Shown in pieces: positions 36,819 through 47,124 of a stretch of 64,000 nt of DNA (the first letter of the stretch is position 1; every line of letters starts with the position of its first letter). Source of the stretch: Watersipora subatra (Eukaryota > Bryozoa > Gymnolaemata > Cheilostomatida > Watersiporidae); contig NC_088711.1 of NCBI RefSeq assembly GCF_963576615.1, positions 22,104,182-22,168,181 on the forward strand. Reading direction: 5' to 3'. The notes below the pieces were generated by a model. The model searched no databases and was not told where the DNA came from. It saw only the letters and a program-made list of their open reading frames with translations. Position numbers and translations under genes: made by a program.

Positions 36819-37559
36819 ATGGCTTCTACAGAACAACAAGAGAGCAAGTCTGAAAACACTCTTTGCAGCCCTGAGGCTTGGGGAGCACTGTGGAAACAGA
36901 ACATTACGCCCTGGCATGAAGCGGGTGGCAACAGACTTCTGTGGAAACATTTTGGTAAGATTATGAGTGAGAACTTCAGCGAACGTAAACCAGAAGATTT
37001 GAAAGTATTTGTTCCATTGTGTGGTAAAGCCAAGGACATGTACCTCTTCTATCAGATGGGGTTTACAGTTGTTGGAGTAGAGTTTTCCCCAGAGGCCATC
37101 AGCGAGTTCTTCAAGGATAATGGAATAGCCACATCAGCGGCAGATGGAACATCATTTACTATGAGTTCTGATGGAAAACTCATCATAGGGCAAGGTGATA
37201 TATATTCTTTTACGAGTGACAAGCTTCCGTTCCCTAAATATGATATAATTTGGGATCGCGGCTCATTTGAGGCTATAAATAAGGAGGACAGAGAGAAATA
37301 CGTGCAACAGATGGTGGATCTCTTTGCACCAGATGGAACGTACCTCATTTACACAAACGATTATAATGACTCAGAGTATTCTGGACCACCCATGCGATTT
37401 AACATGGCCGACATGCAGAGCTATTTTGGAGCACAAATGTCGGTAGAGCCACGTGAGACTGAGGACCTACTAGCCCCTGAGTCACCTGAAAAAAAAATGT
37501 GGAACAACTTTGGGCTAACAAGAATGACTGGTAATATGTACATGATGAAGATAAAATAA
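36819..37559 (+). CDS. Thiopurine S-methyltransferase-like protein, copy A
   Basis: An intronless 246-codon frame of a length usual for the TPMT family. The SAM-dependent methyltransferase core is visible. W...W near the N-terminus (EAWGALWKQNITPWHE) leads to VFVPLCGKAKDMYLF (about residues 64-78), the TPMT version of motif I. Then come GFTVVGVEFS with the acidic end of strand 2, GDIYSF, and YDIIWDRGSFEAI (about residues 140-152). The family methylates sulfur, selenium or related small nucleophiles in the cytosol. The substrate here cannot be read from sequence. No signal peptide. A near-identical core recurs in copy B 8 kb downstream. Lack of introns could mean an origin by retroposition or ancient transfer from bacteria. 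Neither is shown. Confidence 0.88.
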   Translation: MASTEQQESKSENTLCSPEAWGALWKQNITPWHEAGGNRLLWKHFGKIMSENFSERKPEDLKVFVPLCGKAKDMYLFYQMGFTVVGVEFSPEAISEFFKDNGIATSAADGTSFTMSSDGKLIIGQGDIYSFTSDKLPFPKYDIIWDRGSFEAINKEDREKYVQQMVDLFAPDGTYLIYTNDYNDSEYSGPPMRFNMADMQSYFGAQMSVEPRETEDLLAPESPEKKMWNNFGLTRMTGNMYMMKIK

Positions 37560-38638
37560 ACAGCTCTATTACTAGACAGTTTTACATACCACAGGTATAA
37601 TAACATACCATACCAATATCATACCATAGGTATAATCACTCGTTTGTTATTTCATAGCTTGTATGTCTGTCATAGTTAGGGCAGCAATTACCATTATGAT
37701 GCCGTGATCACCATTTTTAATACTCATACATGGATATAAAAGCTATAAAATACAGGCAATATCAAATCATAAAATAACTTACTTTTTATTATACTGTACC
37801 AACAACCACAATCAGTCACTTAGAGTAACAATAACATAGAGACAGCTATGTGGCCTAGTATGGTGGCGTACTACTTGTCACATGAAGTAGATGGAAGCGT
37901 TTTGCTTGGTTAAATTATTCTGTATCACCAGACCAAATGGCAATTTAATAATATCAGACATCCTTACTATGGATATAGTTGCATCGTATTTGCCAAATAA
38001 AAATGAATGAAAACGCATCTCAAATTTGTATTATTATTATTATTTATAACAATGTTTGGCTATTTAACTTTTCTTACATTTTACAGTCTACCAAAACAAA
38101 AGATTATGCAAACGGTTTAAATACTATCAGCAATAGAGTGCGTCTGGCAAATTACCATTCATATTGAATTCACCAATATACCTGGACGAGTCTCTCTGTT
38201 ATTGAAGGCTTTTTCTGTTGTAAAAGCTACCCTCACCATTTACACAAACTAAGCTTCAGTTTTAATAGCAAATAAAAAACATTAGTTCCAAAAACTGAAT
38301 TAGTTTGATCACTTCTGCCTAAGCAAGTTTTGTACAGAACCTGCTGTACTTGCGGTAAGACTAAGCAATCATAAGATGTTGCCTTTTCTTTTCCCCTCTT
38401 CTCTCCTTTCTCCCCCGTATATGTAGACCCCATTCTGATAACGAGTTTGAACAGAACTCAGCATACCGTATACCAGGTTTAACAGAAAGCGATCAGTGTA
38501 TTCTTTGGAGTTCCTACTAGCAGTGTTTACATAGAGATCAGCTAGCACAGAAGTATATAAACAACCAGTTATTTATCTGGTTCTACTAACCTTAGACTAT
38601 TAACTATGGTTGATCTTGTATCCCAAAAACTGGACTAA
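37560..38638. other. Intergenic DNA
   Basis: No gene recognised. An ATT-rich stretch lies near 38030. Confidence 0.4.
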
Positions 38639-39083
38639 TCTATATATATACTCAAAGTACATACATCAAAGTATGTGTGCATGTGTGTCCCCCCCAGCTA
38701 CAGCTATTATTAGAATAGCTGTAGCTGGACAACGCTGACGCAATGTCATGGCATACCCTCAGTAGAAGCCTAGCGCTTATTAACTAGCTTACTGGAATTT
38801 CTCTTAGCCAATGTGCCAGGCTAGTAGCAAGTGACGGACAACTCTCATTACTTCTCATTGTTTGTAAGTTGATTTTTAATACTATTTTCCATTGGCAGTG
38901 TGCCAGGCTAATAGCAAGTGGTAGGCAACTCTCATCACTTCTCATTGTTTATAAGCTGATTTTTAATACCATTTTCCACTGGCATTTTGCTAGGCTAATA
39001 GCAAGTGGTAGGCAACTCTCATCCCTTCTCATTGTTTATAAGCTGATTTTTAATACCCGGGCAACGCCGGGAGGCACAGCTAG
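38639..39083 (+). mobile_element. Helitron-like non-autonomous element
   Basis: Starts TCTATATATATACTC after an A (38638) and ends with a CCCGG/CCGGG hairpin (39056-39071) followed 12 nt later by CTAG (39080-39083) and then T. A|TC...CTAG|T with a short terminal hairpin is the Helitron layout. Inside are a 15-bp hairpin (38694-38708/38714-38728) and three 87-bp repeats (38796-39056). No Rep/helicase is present. The doubt is that sequence just after CTAG also occurs at another site (about 63405). Confidence 0.5.
38796..39056. repeat. 87-bp tandem repeat, three copies
   Basis: Each unit contains GTGCCAGGCTAATAGCAAGT and CTTCTCATTGTTTATAAG. Copies start around 38813, 38900 and 38987. An 84-codon frame through it is a by-product. 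Confidence 0.9.
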
Positions 39084-39240
39084 TCTTTATTATAATAAGA
39101 GCCGGGCCCGTCCATCTTTCTGAAGCCATGGTTGGAGATTGAGAAAAAGGATAACACTACACAGGATTTGAACTCACAACTTTCAGCACATCAGACCAAC
39201 ATTTCAACAACTAGACCAATTGAACACCCAGTGACTGTCA
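39084..39240 (-). repeat. tRNA-derived SINE-like sequence
   Basis: On the minus strand, TTGGTCTAGTTGTTGAAA resembles a pol III A box and GAGTTCAAATCC a B box, about 45 bp apart, as in tRNA-derived SINEs. The plus-strand start CTTTATTATAATAAGAGCCG matches a segment near 63415. Confidence 0.5.
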
Positions 39241-41270
39241 TTCCTTAATCATTGAACACGCGGTACACGTGTAGTTATTACACCTGATGATTTTTCACAG
39301 CACATCGGACTGCCAGGGCGCTAACCATTTTCTGGCAATCCAACAAATGATCACAGCATCTTTGAAACTGCGGTAGTTGACTCACCACAAAAAACATTAA
39401 TTGCTAGAGTGTTAGTTATTCTACTGTATAATTGTACTGAGTTTGAGTGAGATGTAAGGATCATTGTATGTCTGGTGGATAGATAACGCTCACACAACCA
39501 GAGTTTCCTTTAGTAACTGCTATGACAGAAGTAAATGACAATGACAGATTTGGTTGCTTGCGTTTTTATATCCACAGTACCGAATACAGATTAATGACCA
39601 TAGGCTGCTACAGATTAATGACCAGAGGCTGCTACAGATCACTAACCAGTCTATAAGATAAAAAAATATATTCCAGGGGTGAGTGGCGAACCCCATTAGT
39701 CAAGTTTATGGTAAATATATTTTCTAAATGATCTTTTAAGACCCTTAAACACTATTAGAATGTAATATTGAACTAAAATACTATTTGCATACTATTTGAA
39801 AATATAACACTATTTAACTTGACTACCAAATAGCATCACGTTTTATTCAAAATAAAGCTACATCACAATTGATTAGATTTGTCTTTCTCTTTTAGCAGGC
39901 TTACAATATACCTTTTTATAGATACGATGTCTGAGTAACCAGAAGCATGTCTGAGTAACCTCATACAGAAACATTTCAATGTGAAGCTATCTGTTGCCTG
40001 ATTGTTTATGTTCTTATTTTGAAACTCTATTGGTATCAAATTTCATTTCTCACCAAATATTTATAAACAATAACCAAAATCTTACATGAGGGAACAACTT
40101 CCAAAGCTCACATTGACCCTCCTCTGATAGGCATATATTTTCTATTCTACATTCTTCGGCAGCGAGGACTTAGCAGCAACTGCCTCAAGAAGTGTACCTA
40201 CAGGTGTACATTATATCTACTTACATGTACTAATAGGAAAGTGTTGAAGGAGAAGAACTTGTTTGGCATACACTATAATTATTACTTACACTGTAGCTTT
40301 GACTTACCATAAAACCACTATTTGTATTTGAACGTCATAGCGCTCTATTTTTCAACTCTTCACCTGTAGTTGCATTTTATTAGAGTTGTTGTTCAAATAG
40401 AGTTTGGGAATTTGGGAAACTAAATTTAACCCCTTTATGGGCAAAGGGAATGTTGCTTGTATTTTGCACTCTCCTTTGATTAGAGCAACATTAATTTTTT
40501 CGAATGCGATAAATCTGCTATAACTTACCTCTAACTCATCGTAGATCTCTAAATCGATATGTATTGAAAAGCTAAGAACTATTTCTATCAGCTGATAGAA
40601 ATAGTTATTGCTTGCAATCAATCTACAATGATCTTATAGCCTACGTTGCAATTTGCTTGAACTTTCAAGTTTTTATTTCGCTCTAAATTTGAAAGCATAT
40701 TTTCATTTTATAACCATATTTAACAATGTTGTATTAAAGCTCATTGCACACAATACTCTTGCTGCAGTTTGCAGCTAAAACTGGCTTTTTATGCACAATA
40801 AAAGAGGAGTTATGAGTGTCGATCCATCGAAAGCCAAATTTATATAACTACAATGATGCTATCAAATAATATGTTACAAACTTGCAAATTAATATGTTAT
40901 ATAATAATAATCTATCACATGCTACAAATATATAGTCAAAAACAAGTGACATAAACAAACCATAGCTTTAATACATGCAAAAAAAATTAACATTTTTGAA
41001 ACAAAAAGTTTGTATCGTTTGCTTGGCAGGTTACATTCTGATTGTTGCTTTAATAAGGAACCATTTCATTTTTCTCAGCATTTCATCATCTTCTAGCTGT
41101 TCACTACTCTCCACAGTGTCTTCTAACTTTAACACTTCTGCACAGCTGAACTAGTCGATACTAGCGTCAAAACAATTTTTTTGGCAGAACAGAACTTTTA
41201 TGCGTTGCTATTTGAACAACTTTTTGCAAAAATATCGATAAACTTTTAGCTGCATGCGCACGAGGCACGA
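39241..41270. other. Intergenic DNA
   Basis: No gene recognised. It contains a perfect 30-bp palindrome at 40576-40605 (AACTATTTCTATCAG and its complement, no loop). Confidence 0.4.
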
Positions 41271-41271
41271 G

Positions 41272-41272
<1 letters not shown>

Positions 41273-41342
<70 letters not shown>

Positions 41343-41354
41343 ATATATATATAT

Positions 41355-41397
<43 letters not shown>
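41273..41397. repeat. (TA)n microsatellite
   Basis: About 125 bp of alternating T and A, interrupted by ATTGTATATATATATATACAAT. It sits directly at the 3' end of the LINE on the minus strand. Confidence 0.95.
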
Positions 41398-41403
<6 letters not shown>

Positions 41404-42360
41404 ATTGGCAATAATTTCATTTCACAAGTAGAAACGTTTTTCAAATTAGGCCATACAACAATAGTAAAACAAAAAAAAAGGGAAAAAAGCAACAGTTAGC
41501 CATTAAAATTGAATAAATAGTCTGACAAATAGTGTTTAAAATGCCTTTCTCTGCTAAGAGAACGGATATTTGATGGAAGATTGTTAAAGCAGCTGGCAAT
41601 GACATTTTCAAAATGGTTGTTAGTGATTGTATGCAATTTGTTCATATCACGTAAGTTGAAATGAGTTAAGAACTTGTAATTGTCATGTAAAAAACGAGGA
41701 CACAAACCATGAAAAATCTTGAAACATTGAATTGAAGTAAAATAAATATTTAGCATAGGCAGAGTAAGAAGATGCAAAGATTTGGAAAGATCATTTGTTG
41801 GAATAATATATGCAGGCATATGATGTAAATTTGCAATGAGTCGAAATGCTCTTTTTTGCAACAAAAATAAATCCTTAGTGACATATCTTGGAGCTAGATT
41901 ATAATAAATGTGGATACCATAAATAATATGGCAAAATATAAACTGATAATAAAATGCATTAGCAGATTTTGAGTTCATGTATGGCCTGCAAAACTGGAGC
42001 AGGGTCAATGACTTCGTGACCTTACTACAAACAGTGTCGACATGATTATTCCAAGAGAGTCGATAGTACAAGTAATAGTCTAAAAATAATAGTACAGATT
42101 TCATCGTAGTTGTAAACCATTTTTCACATACTCCGAAGTATCGAGACCGAGTTAAACAAAGAACTATTATTAGCCTGATACAGTTATTAGTTATTTCTAT
42201 GGTGTTACTATCAAAATTTAAAAAAAATACCATAAGCTTTGGAGTTAGAAAACGGACTTCGATACGAAAAGCAACCACAAAAGAATTAACCAAGCCATTA
42301 TTAGCACATTTTGTGGACCCTTTTCTACTAATCACTTTCTATTATGGGTTCCTGAAGATC
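41398..42360 (-). mobile_element. 5'-truncated non-LTR retrotransposon (LINE)
   Basis: A 279-codon frame (42335-41496) matches the end of a LINE reverse transcriptase. DYYLYYRLSWNNHVDTVCSKVTKSL is the thumb-region 'LSW..H....' motif, and LLQKRAFRLI is the 'QK...R.I' motif. NNLPSNIR...FKHYLSDYL is the usual C-terminal end. The catalytic YADD part is missing, so the copy is 5' truncated. The 3' UTR (41495-41398) has CCAATAAAGT and ends in (TA)n, as in CR1/L2-type elements whose tails are short tandem repeats. Clade not decided. Confidence 0.75.
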
Positions 42361-42428
42361 AAATAAAGTCAAATAGAGTTAGAATTCAATTAAAGGGTGA
42401 CGCTCTCTTTTTCAACCTTTCTCCTATT

Positions 42429-43317
42429 GTATTGGGAGGAATTTTTAGTAGGTCAAACATGGACTATGTTTATTTGTTTACTGTAATCTATTACGAAGCG
42501 TACGATCGTCACTACATTAATCGCAACTAATATCTACAATTGACGGAGTTCTCATCACCTAGCAACACTATTGAGTTGGAGGCTAGGGAGCATTCTCATT
42601 GGATAAGGACTTCATTGCGTGCAGAACTCAAGCAGACTTGTGAAGCAACGCTATGCTAAAGCATGAAGAAAAGCGCGACGTACACAGATTGTTCAGTTTT
42701 AAAGTACCAAGCCTAAGTCAGTAGCTGTTGGTCAGTTTTCTTAATTAGATCAAACTCTAAAAGGACCAGTAATTTTTGTAAGTAGAAACTAACTTACTTA
42801 TTTTATCTAGCTTTGAAATTTATTATAATTATAAATGTTCTGTCAATTTACATGTATATTCTACTAATATGATTGACAGCACGATGTGTTAAGATTAATA
42901 AAGAACCAGAACATATATCTTACCATCCATTGATTTTACTGGATACGTAGAGAGCTTCCAATACAGTGAAAAATTACTGGTCCTTTTAGAGTTTGATCTA
43001 ATTAAGAAAACTGACCAACAGCTACTGACTTAGGCTTGATACTTTAAAACTGAACAATCTGTGTACGTTGCGCTTTTCTTCATGCTTTAGCATAGCGTTG
43101 CTTCACAAGTCTGCTTGAGTTCTGCACGCAATGAAGTCCTTATCCAATGAGAATGCTCACTAGCCTCCAACTCAATAGTGTTGCTAGGTGATGAGAACTC
43201 CGTCAATAGTAGATATTAGTTGCGATTAATGTAGTGACGATCGTACGCTTCGTAATAGATTACAGTAAACAAATAAACATAGTCCATGTTTGACCTACTA
43301 AAAATTCCTCCCAATAC
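42429..43317. mobile_element. Large foldback element with ~350-bp inverted arms
   Basis: Left arm about 42429-42779 (ATTGGGAGGAATTTTTAG...) and right arm about 42970-43317 are almost perfect inverted copies, with a 190-bp loop. No coding frame. The right edge runs into CACCTATAGTGACACTC. Target duplications could not be fixed. Confidence 0.85.
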
Positions 43318-44628
43318 ACCTATAGTGACACTCAAATAGAGGTGGCGTTCAAATGAAGGTGGCATTTAATTAGAGGTTTTATGGTATATACTAATGAACA
43401 TCTCACAAAGACTCGATTTATCTCTTAAAATTATCTGTGAGCTTTTTAAATGCTGCCTTAGCAGAGATACTGATATGTCAGTCAACTGCTTCAAGTGAGG
43501 CTGGGTAGAATTGTGTGTATGAAAGGTAAATTGTGTATAACCATGGCAACTAAAATGAATTTTGTTGCAAGTTCAGCTCTCCAGGAGAGCCAGTCATTTC
43601 TTGTAGGATCAGCTAAAGTTCATTTAGTGAGCTGTAATGGGTTGTGGTGCAATAAGAGTGTTGGTAAGAACAGTTAGCCATAAGATGGCTCATGCCATAG
43701 ATGCGTTAATTCCTGACCACAGAGGCCAGGAAGTTAGGGAGTCAGAGCACATAACTCTATGCTTGGACAATAAACTGGAGAATAAGATTTGATGAACACA
43801 GCTATCCTTGTCATGGCAGTTAAATTTGGTCATTAGTACAAAGAAATGCAAGTCAGCACATACGCAGCACAAATTATCCAATAGTTAAAGAAAGCTACAG
43901 GTGCCGTTTTTATCCAAAAATTAGACTAACCTTAAAAATAAACATTCCACACATAAATAATTCTTTAAAAAATAATGATCTACAGAAAGAAAAATGCACG
44001 CTGAGAGTTTAGAACAAGGTATGCCTGCTATTTGGAGCTTTTGACCTCTCCTACTCTCAAGCAGCATTTAAAGCTTACTAATTGACTTGTTAACTCTCCG
44101 GCCTAATAAAGTGATTTGATAACTTGGCAGGAGGTCAGGTCATTAACAGAAGGAAATGTCAAGGTGGTTATACAGGTCTCTATTCTTGATTGTATCAAAT
44201 TAACAAAGTGATGGAAATTGATTTCTCATGTGGGGTATCTCTCATCCTAATTACATAACAGACACAAACATGTCCCTACTATTAATTAGACTATTATTAA
44301 AGTAGATAGCATTAACAAGGCAGAAACATTGTCAATTTTTATAACTTGAAATGCTGTTTAAAATGGCATACTCTCAAACTAGTAAGTTGTGGCTATATTT
44401 GTAATTTTAATGTTCTAAAAGATTTTAATTTTCCTCAGTCTGGTATTTTCATTGTGTGTAAACATTTTATTGATAGAAACTTCTTTTTATCATTTTAACA
44501 GTGTAGAAGAGTTCCTAGAAGATACAATTGCCAACTATTAACCTACGTGTAGGGGTGCATTATTCCATCAAAGTAGAGTTTGAGACATGTATGCGCAGTT
44601 ATTTGTTCGCATGGTTGCATTCCGTGCT
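43318..44628. other. Intergenic DNA upstream of the second methyltransferase gene
   Basis: No gene recognised. TATATAA at 44629-44635 could serve copy B. Confidence 0.4.
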
Positions 44629-44635
44629 TATATAA
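44629..44635 (+). promoter_or_regulatory. Possible TATA box for methyltransferase copy B
   Basis: TATATAA about 160 bp before the ATG. No counterpart of the same strength is seen at copy A. Confidence 0.3.
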
Positions 44636-44795
44636 GTTATGCCACTTGCAGAGTTCAGAATATGGAACAATTCAAAGCCCTTGATTGACAAGTTACAATG
44701 CAGCGAGCTCGTATTGATGCGAACTATTAGCTTCCAGACGCTGCACACTAGTTCTTTGATCGCAGGGCTACTTACTGGCAGGCCTTTTACTCGCA

Positions 44796-45533
44796 ATGGC
44801 TTCTACGGAACAACAGGGGACCAAGCCTAAATACAGCCTTCGCAGCCCTGAAGCATGGAGAGCGCTGTGGACAAAAAATGTCACCCCCTGGCATGAAGAG
44901 GGCGGGAATGAGCTGCTGTGGAAACATTTCGGTAAGATTATGAGTGAGAACTTCAGCGAACGTAAACCAGAAGATTTGAAAGTATTTGTTCCATTGTGTG
45001 GTAAAGCCAAGGACATGTACCTCTTCTATAAGATGGGGTTTACAGTTGTTGGAGTAGAGTTCTCCTCAGAGGCCATCAGCGAGTTCTTCAAGGATAATGA
45101 AATAGCCACATCAGAGGCAGATGGAACATCATTTACTACGAGTTCTGATGAAAAACTCATCATAGGGCAAGGTGATATTTATTCTTTTACGAGTGACAAG
45201 CTTCCATTCCCTAAATATGATATAATTTGGGATCGCGGCTCATTCGAGGCTATAAATAAGGAGGACAGAGAGAAATACGTGCAACAGATGGTGGATCTCT
45301 TTGCACCAGATGGAACGTACCTCATTTACACAAACGATTATAATGACTCAGAGTATTCTGGACCACCCATGCGGTTTAACATGGCTGACATGCAGAGCTA
45401 TTTTGGAGCAATGTCGGTAGAGGCAGTTGAGACTGAGGACCTACTAGCTCCCGACTCCTCTAAAAATGAAATGTGGATCAAAGCCGGGCTAACAAGAATG
45501 ACTGGTACCATGTACATTATGAAAACAAAATGA
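44796..45533 (+). CDS. Thiopurine S-methyltransferase-like protein, copy B
   Basis: An intronless 245-codon frame with all the family motifs of copy A (VFVPLCGKAKDMYLF, VVGVEFSSEA, GDIYSF, IIWDRGSFEAI). From about 44931 to 45409 it is about 97-98% identical to copy A (about a dozen differences in 480 bp). The first 135 bp and last 110 bp are much less alike: the N-terminus is TKPKYSLRSPEAWRALW, and the C-terminal part has DSSKNEMWIKAG instead of ESPEKKMWNNFG. Both frames are open and the changes fall mostly outside the methyltransferase core, so both copies look functional. Confidence 0.88.
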   Translation: MASTEQQGTKPKYSLRSPEAWRALWTKNVTPWHEEGGNELLWKHFGKIMSENFSERKPEDLKVFVPLCGKAKDMYLFYKMGFTVVGVEFSSEAISEFFKDNEIATSEADGTSFTTSSDEKLIIGQGDIYSFTSDKLPFPKYDIIWDRGSFEAINKEDREKYVQQMVDLFAPDGTYLIYTNDYNDSEYSGPPMRFNMADMQSYFGAMSVEAVETEDLLAPDSSKNEMWIKAGLTRMTGTMYIMKTK

Positions 45534-47124
45534 CAGCTCGGTTACTAAACAGTCAGAAATTTAAAATTTCTCATAACATTGCTACGTGCATGTCAGCTGA
45601 AATAATTGGTGCTTACAACCAACAATGTACAGTTATCATTACGGTACCATTATCATTGCTTCTGGTGCTTAGTCAAACATATAGATAGACCTATGCCTCA
45701 GCCAGTTGTAATGATACTATCTCATTACTACACAACCACACCTGCTTTTAACAAAAAGTTGTTGTGAACAACTCTGTGACCTAGTTTTATAACCTGCTAT
45801 GTGACCTAGTATTGGTACCTACTATGTGACCAAATATGTCAAACCACTATTGTGACCTACAGTATTATTACTGCTGTGATACCAGTACATATATGCTAAT
45901 ACAAAGTGATGAGTAGACCAACTAGTGCTGGTGTTTGTAAGAGCAGCTGTTTACTCACTGCTATTCATCATCAGCCTAGGATAGCCCTCAGACTGAAGGC
46001 TTGTTGATATCAATTGGCTACTTGCTAGGTCTTAGCAAATTGAAGCATACATTTGTAAACAAGTTTGAGAATCTATAGGCAGGCTGTGCTATGTATGGCA
46101 CATGCTCTCCAGGATCGACTTGATAATAAGTTGTCTAATAAGTCATGGTATATCAAGGTAGTGTCATGCCACTACATAAGAACTAGCTGTTATAACCTGA
46201 ATGTTTATGCACTAACTTGCTACAAACTAACTCTGAATGAAATAACTTTTTTGTCAATCCAGGTTTATTTCCTAAGCATTTTAGGAGAGCCTACTTAGTT
46301 TGCAGCTTTCATAATTCATTCGTTCGTAGAAACCAAATCCATTCATTTAGCGTTGTTGCATAAACTTTCATGATAGCTATGTACTAGCTAAGAAAGGTTC
46401 TCACAGGCTGTTCATTAACACATTAGAGCGATTTTGTAATGAAACCTTGCGCACAGGAGTTCTATTCAGTGAGCATAAACCGTCAACCAAATCATTGGTC
46501 TTTAGAAATACTAGCATATTCAAACTGAACCCATGTATGCTGCAAATTATTCCTTAGCTAATCTATGTTGTAGATTAGCTAAGGAATAAAGTGATCGCTT
46601 TGATTGTAAAAAATTGTAGCGTTTTCAGTGAAAAGAAACAGCCACAATTTTTTGTCCAAGGTTATCGTAAAATTTCTGTGATATTCAGCTGTTACAGATG
46701 CAACATCAATTATATATCTCATCTAAGGTGGCAGAACAGTAGTAGTGCGTGACAGAATTGTTTCTTTGAATGTTGTACAGATGCATGACTCCATGTTTAT
46801 TTATGGCGATCATCTTTATTTTCATCATCTATATTTTCTTTTTAATGTTATGTCTAAACCCAATGTTACAAATATAATTGTATTGTACCAGAAACTGAGC
46901 AGTACAGCTATACAAAAGGATTGTACCAGAAACTGAGCAGTACAGCTATACAAAAAGTATATGCAAAGCATGATTGTTAGCAAAGTCAGCAGTGAATAGC
47001 AAATAAAATCCTTGTAAAAAAGGTTCCATTGAATTGCATGGAAAACTTAGCCTGAGCACAACTATATTAGCTAAAACATAGAAAGAAAGAATTCAAAGTA
47101 ACTCTACATGGATCTAAGGCTATT
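45534..47124. other. Intergenic DNA between methyltransferase B and nucleobindin
   Basis: Degenerate GTGACCTA-type repeats at 45775-45890. A perfect 19-bp hairpin with a 5-nt loop lies at 46547-46589. TTTATT at 46796-46801 and 46815-46820 could be poly(A) signals for the minus-strand nucleobindin gene. No gene recognised. Confidence 0.4.
46547..46589. repeat. Perfect 19-bp hairpin
   Basis: TTATTCCTTAGCTAATCTA (46547-46565), loop TGTTG, and its exact complement (46571-46589). Confidence 0.85.

Noticed and set aside
36950-36970. GGTAAGATTATGAG as an intron donor in the methyltransferase genes
   Set aside because: The frame continues through it with conserved family sequence, and no acceptor is needed.
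44639-44830. 63-codon frame overlapping the start of methyltransferase B
   Set aside because: It is in another frame over the 5' region, has no counterpart at copy A and no known motif.
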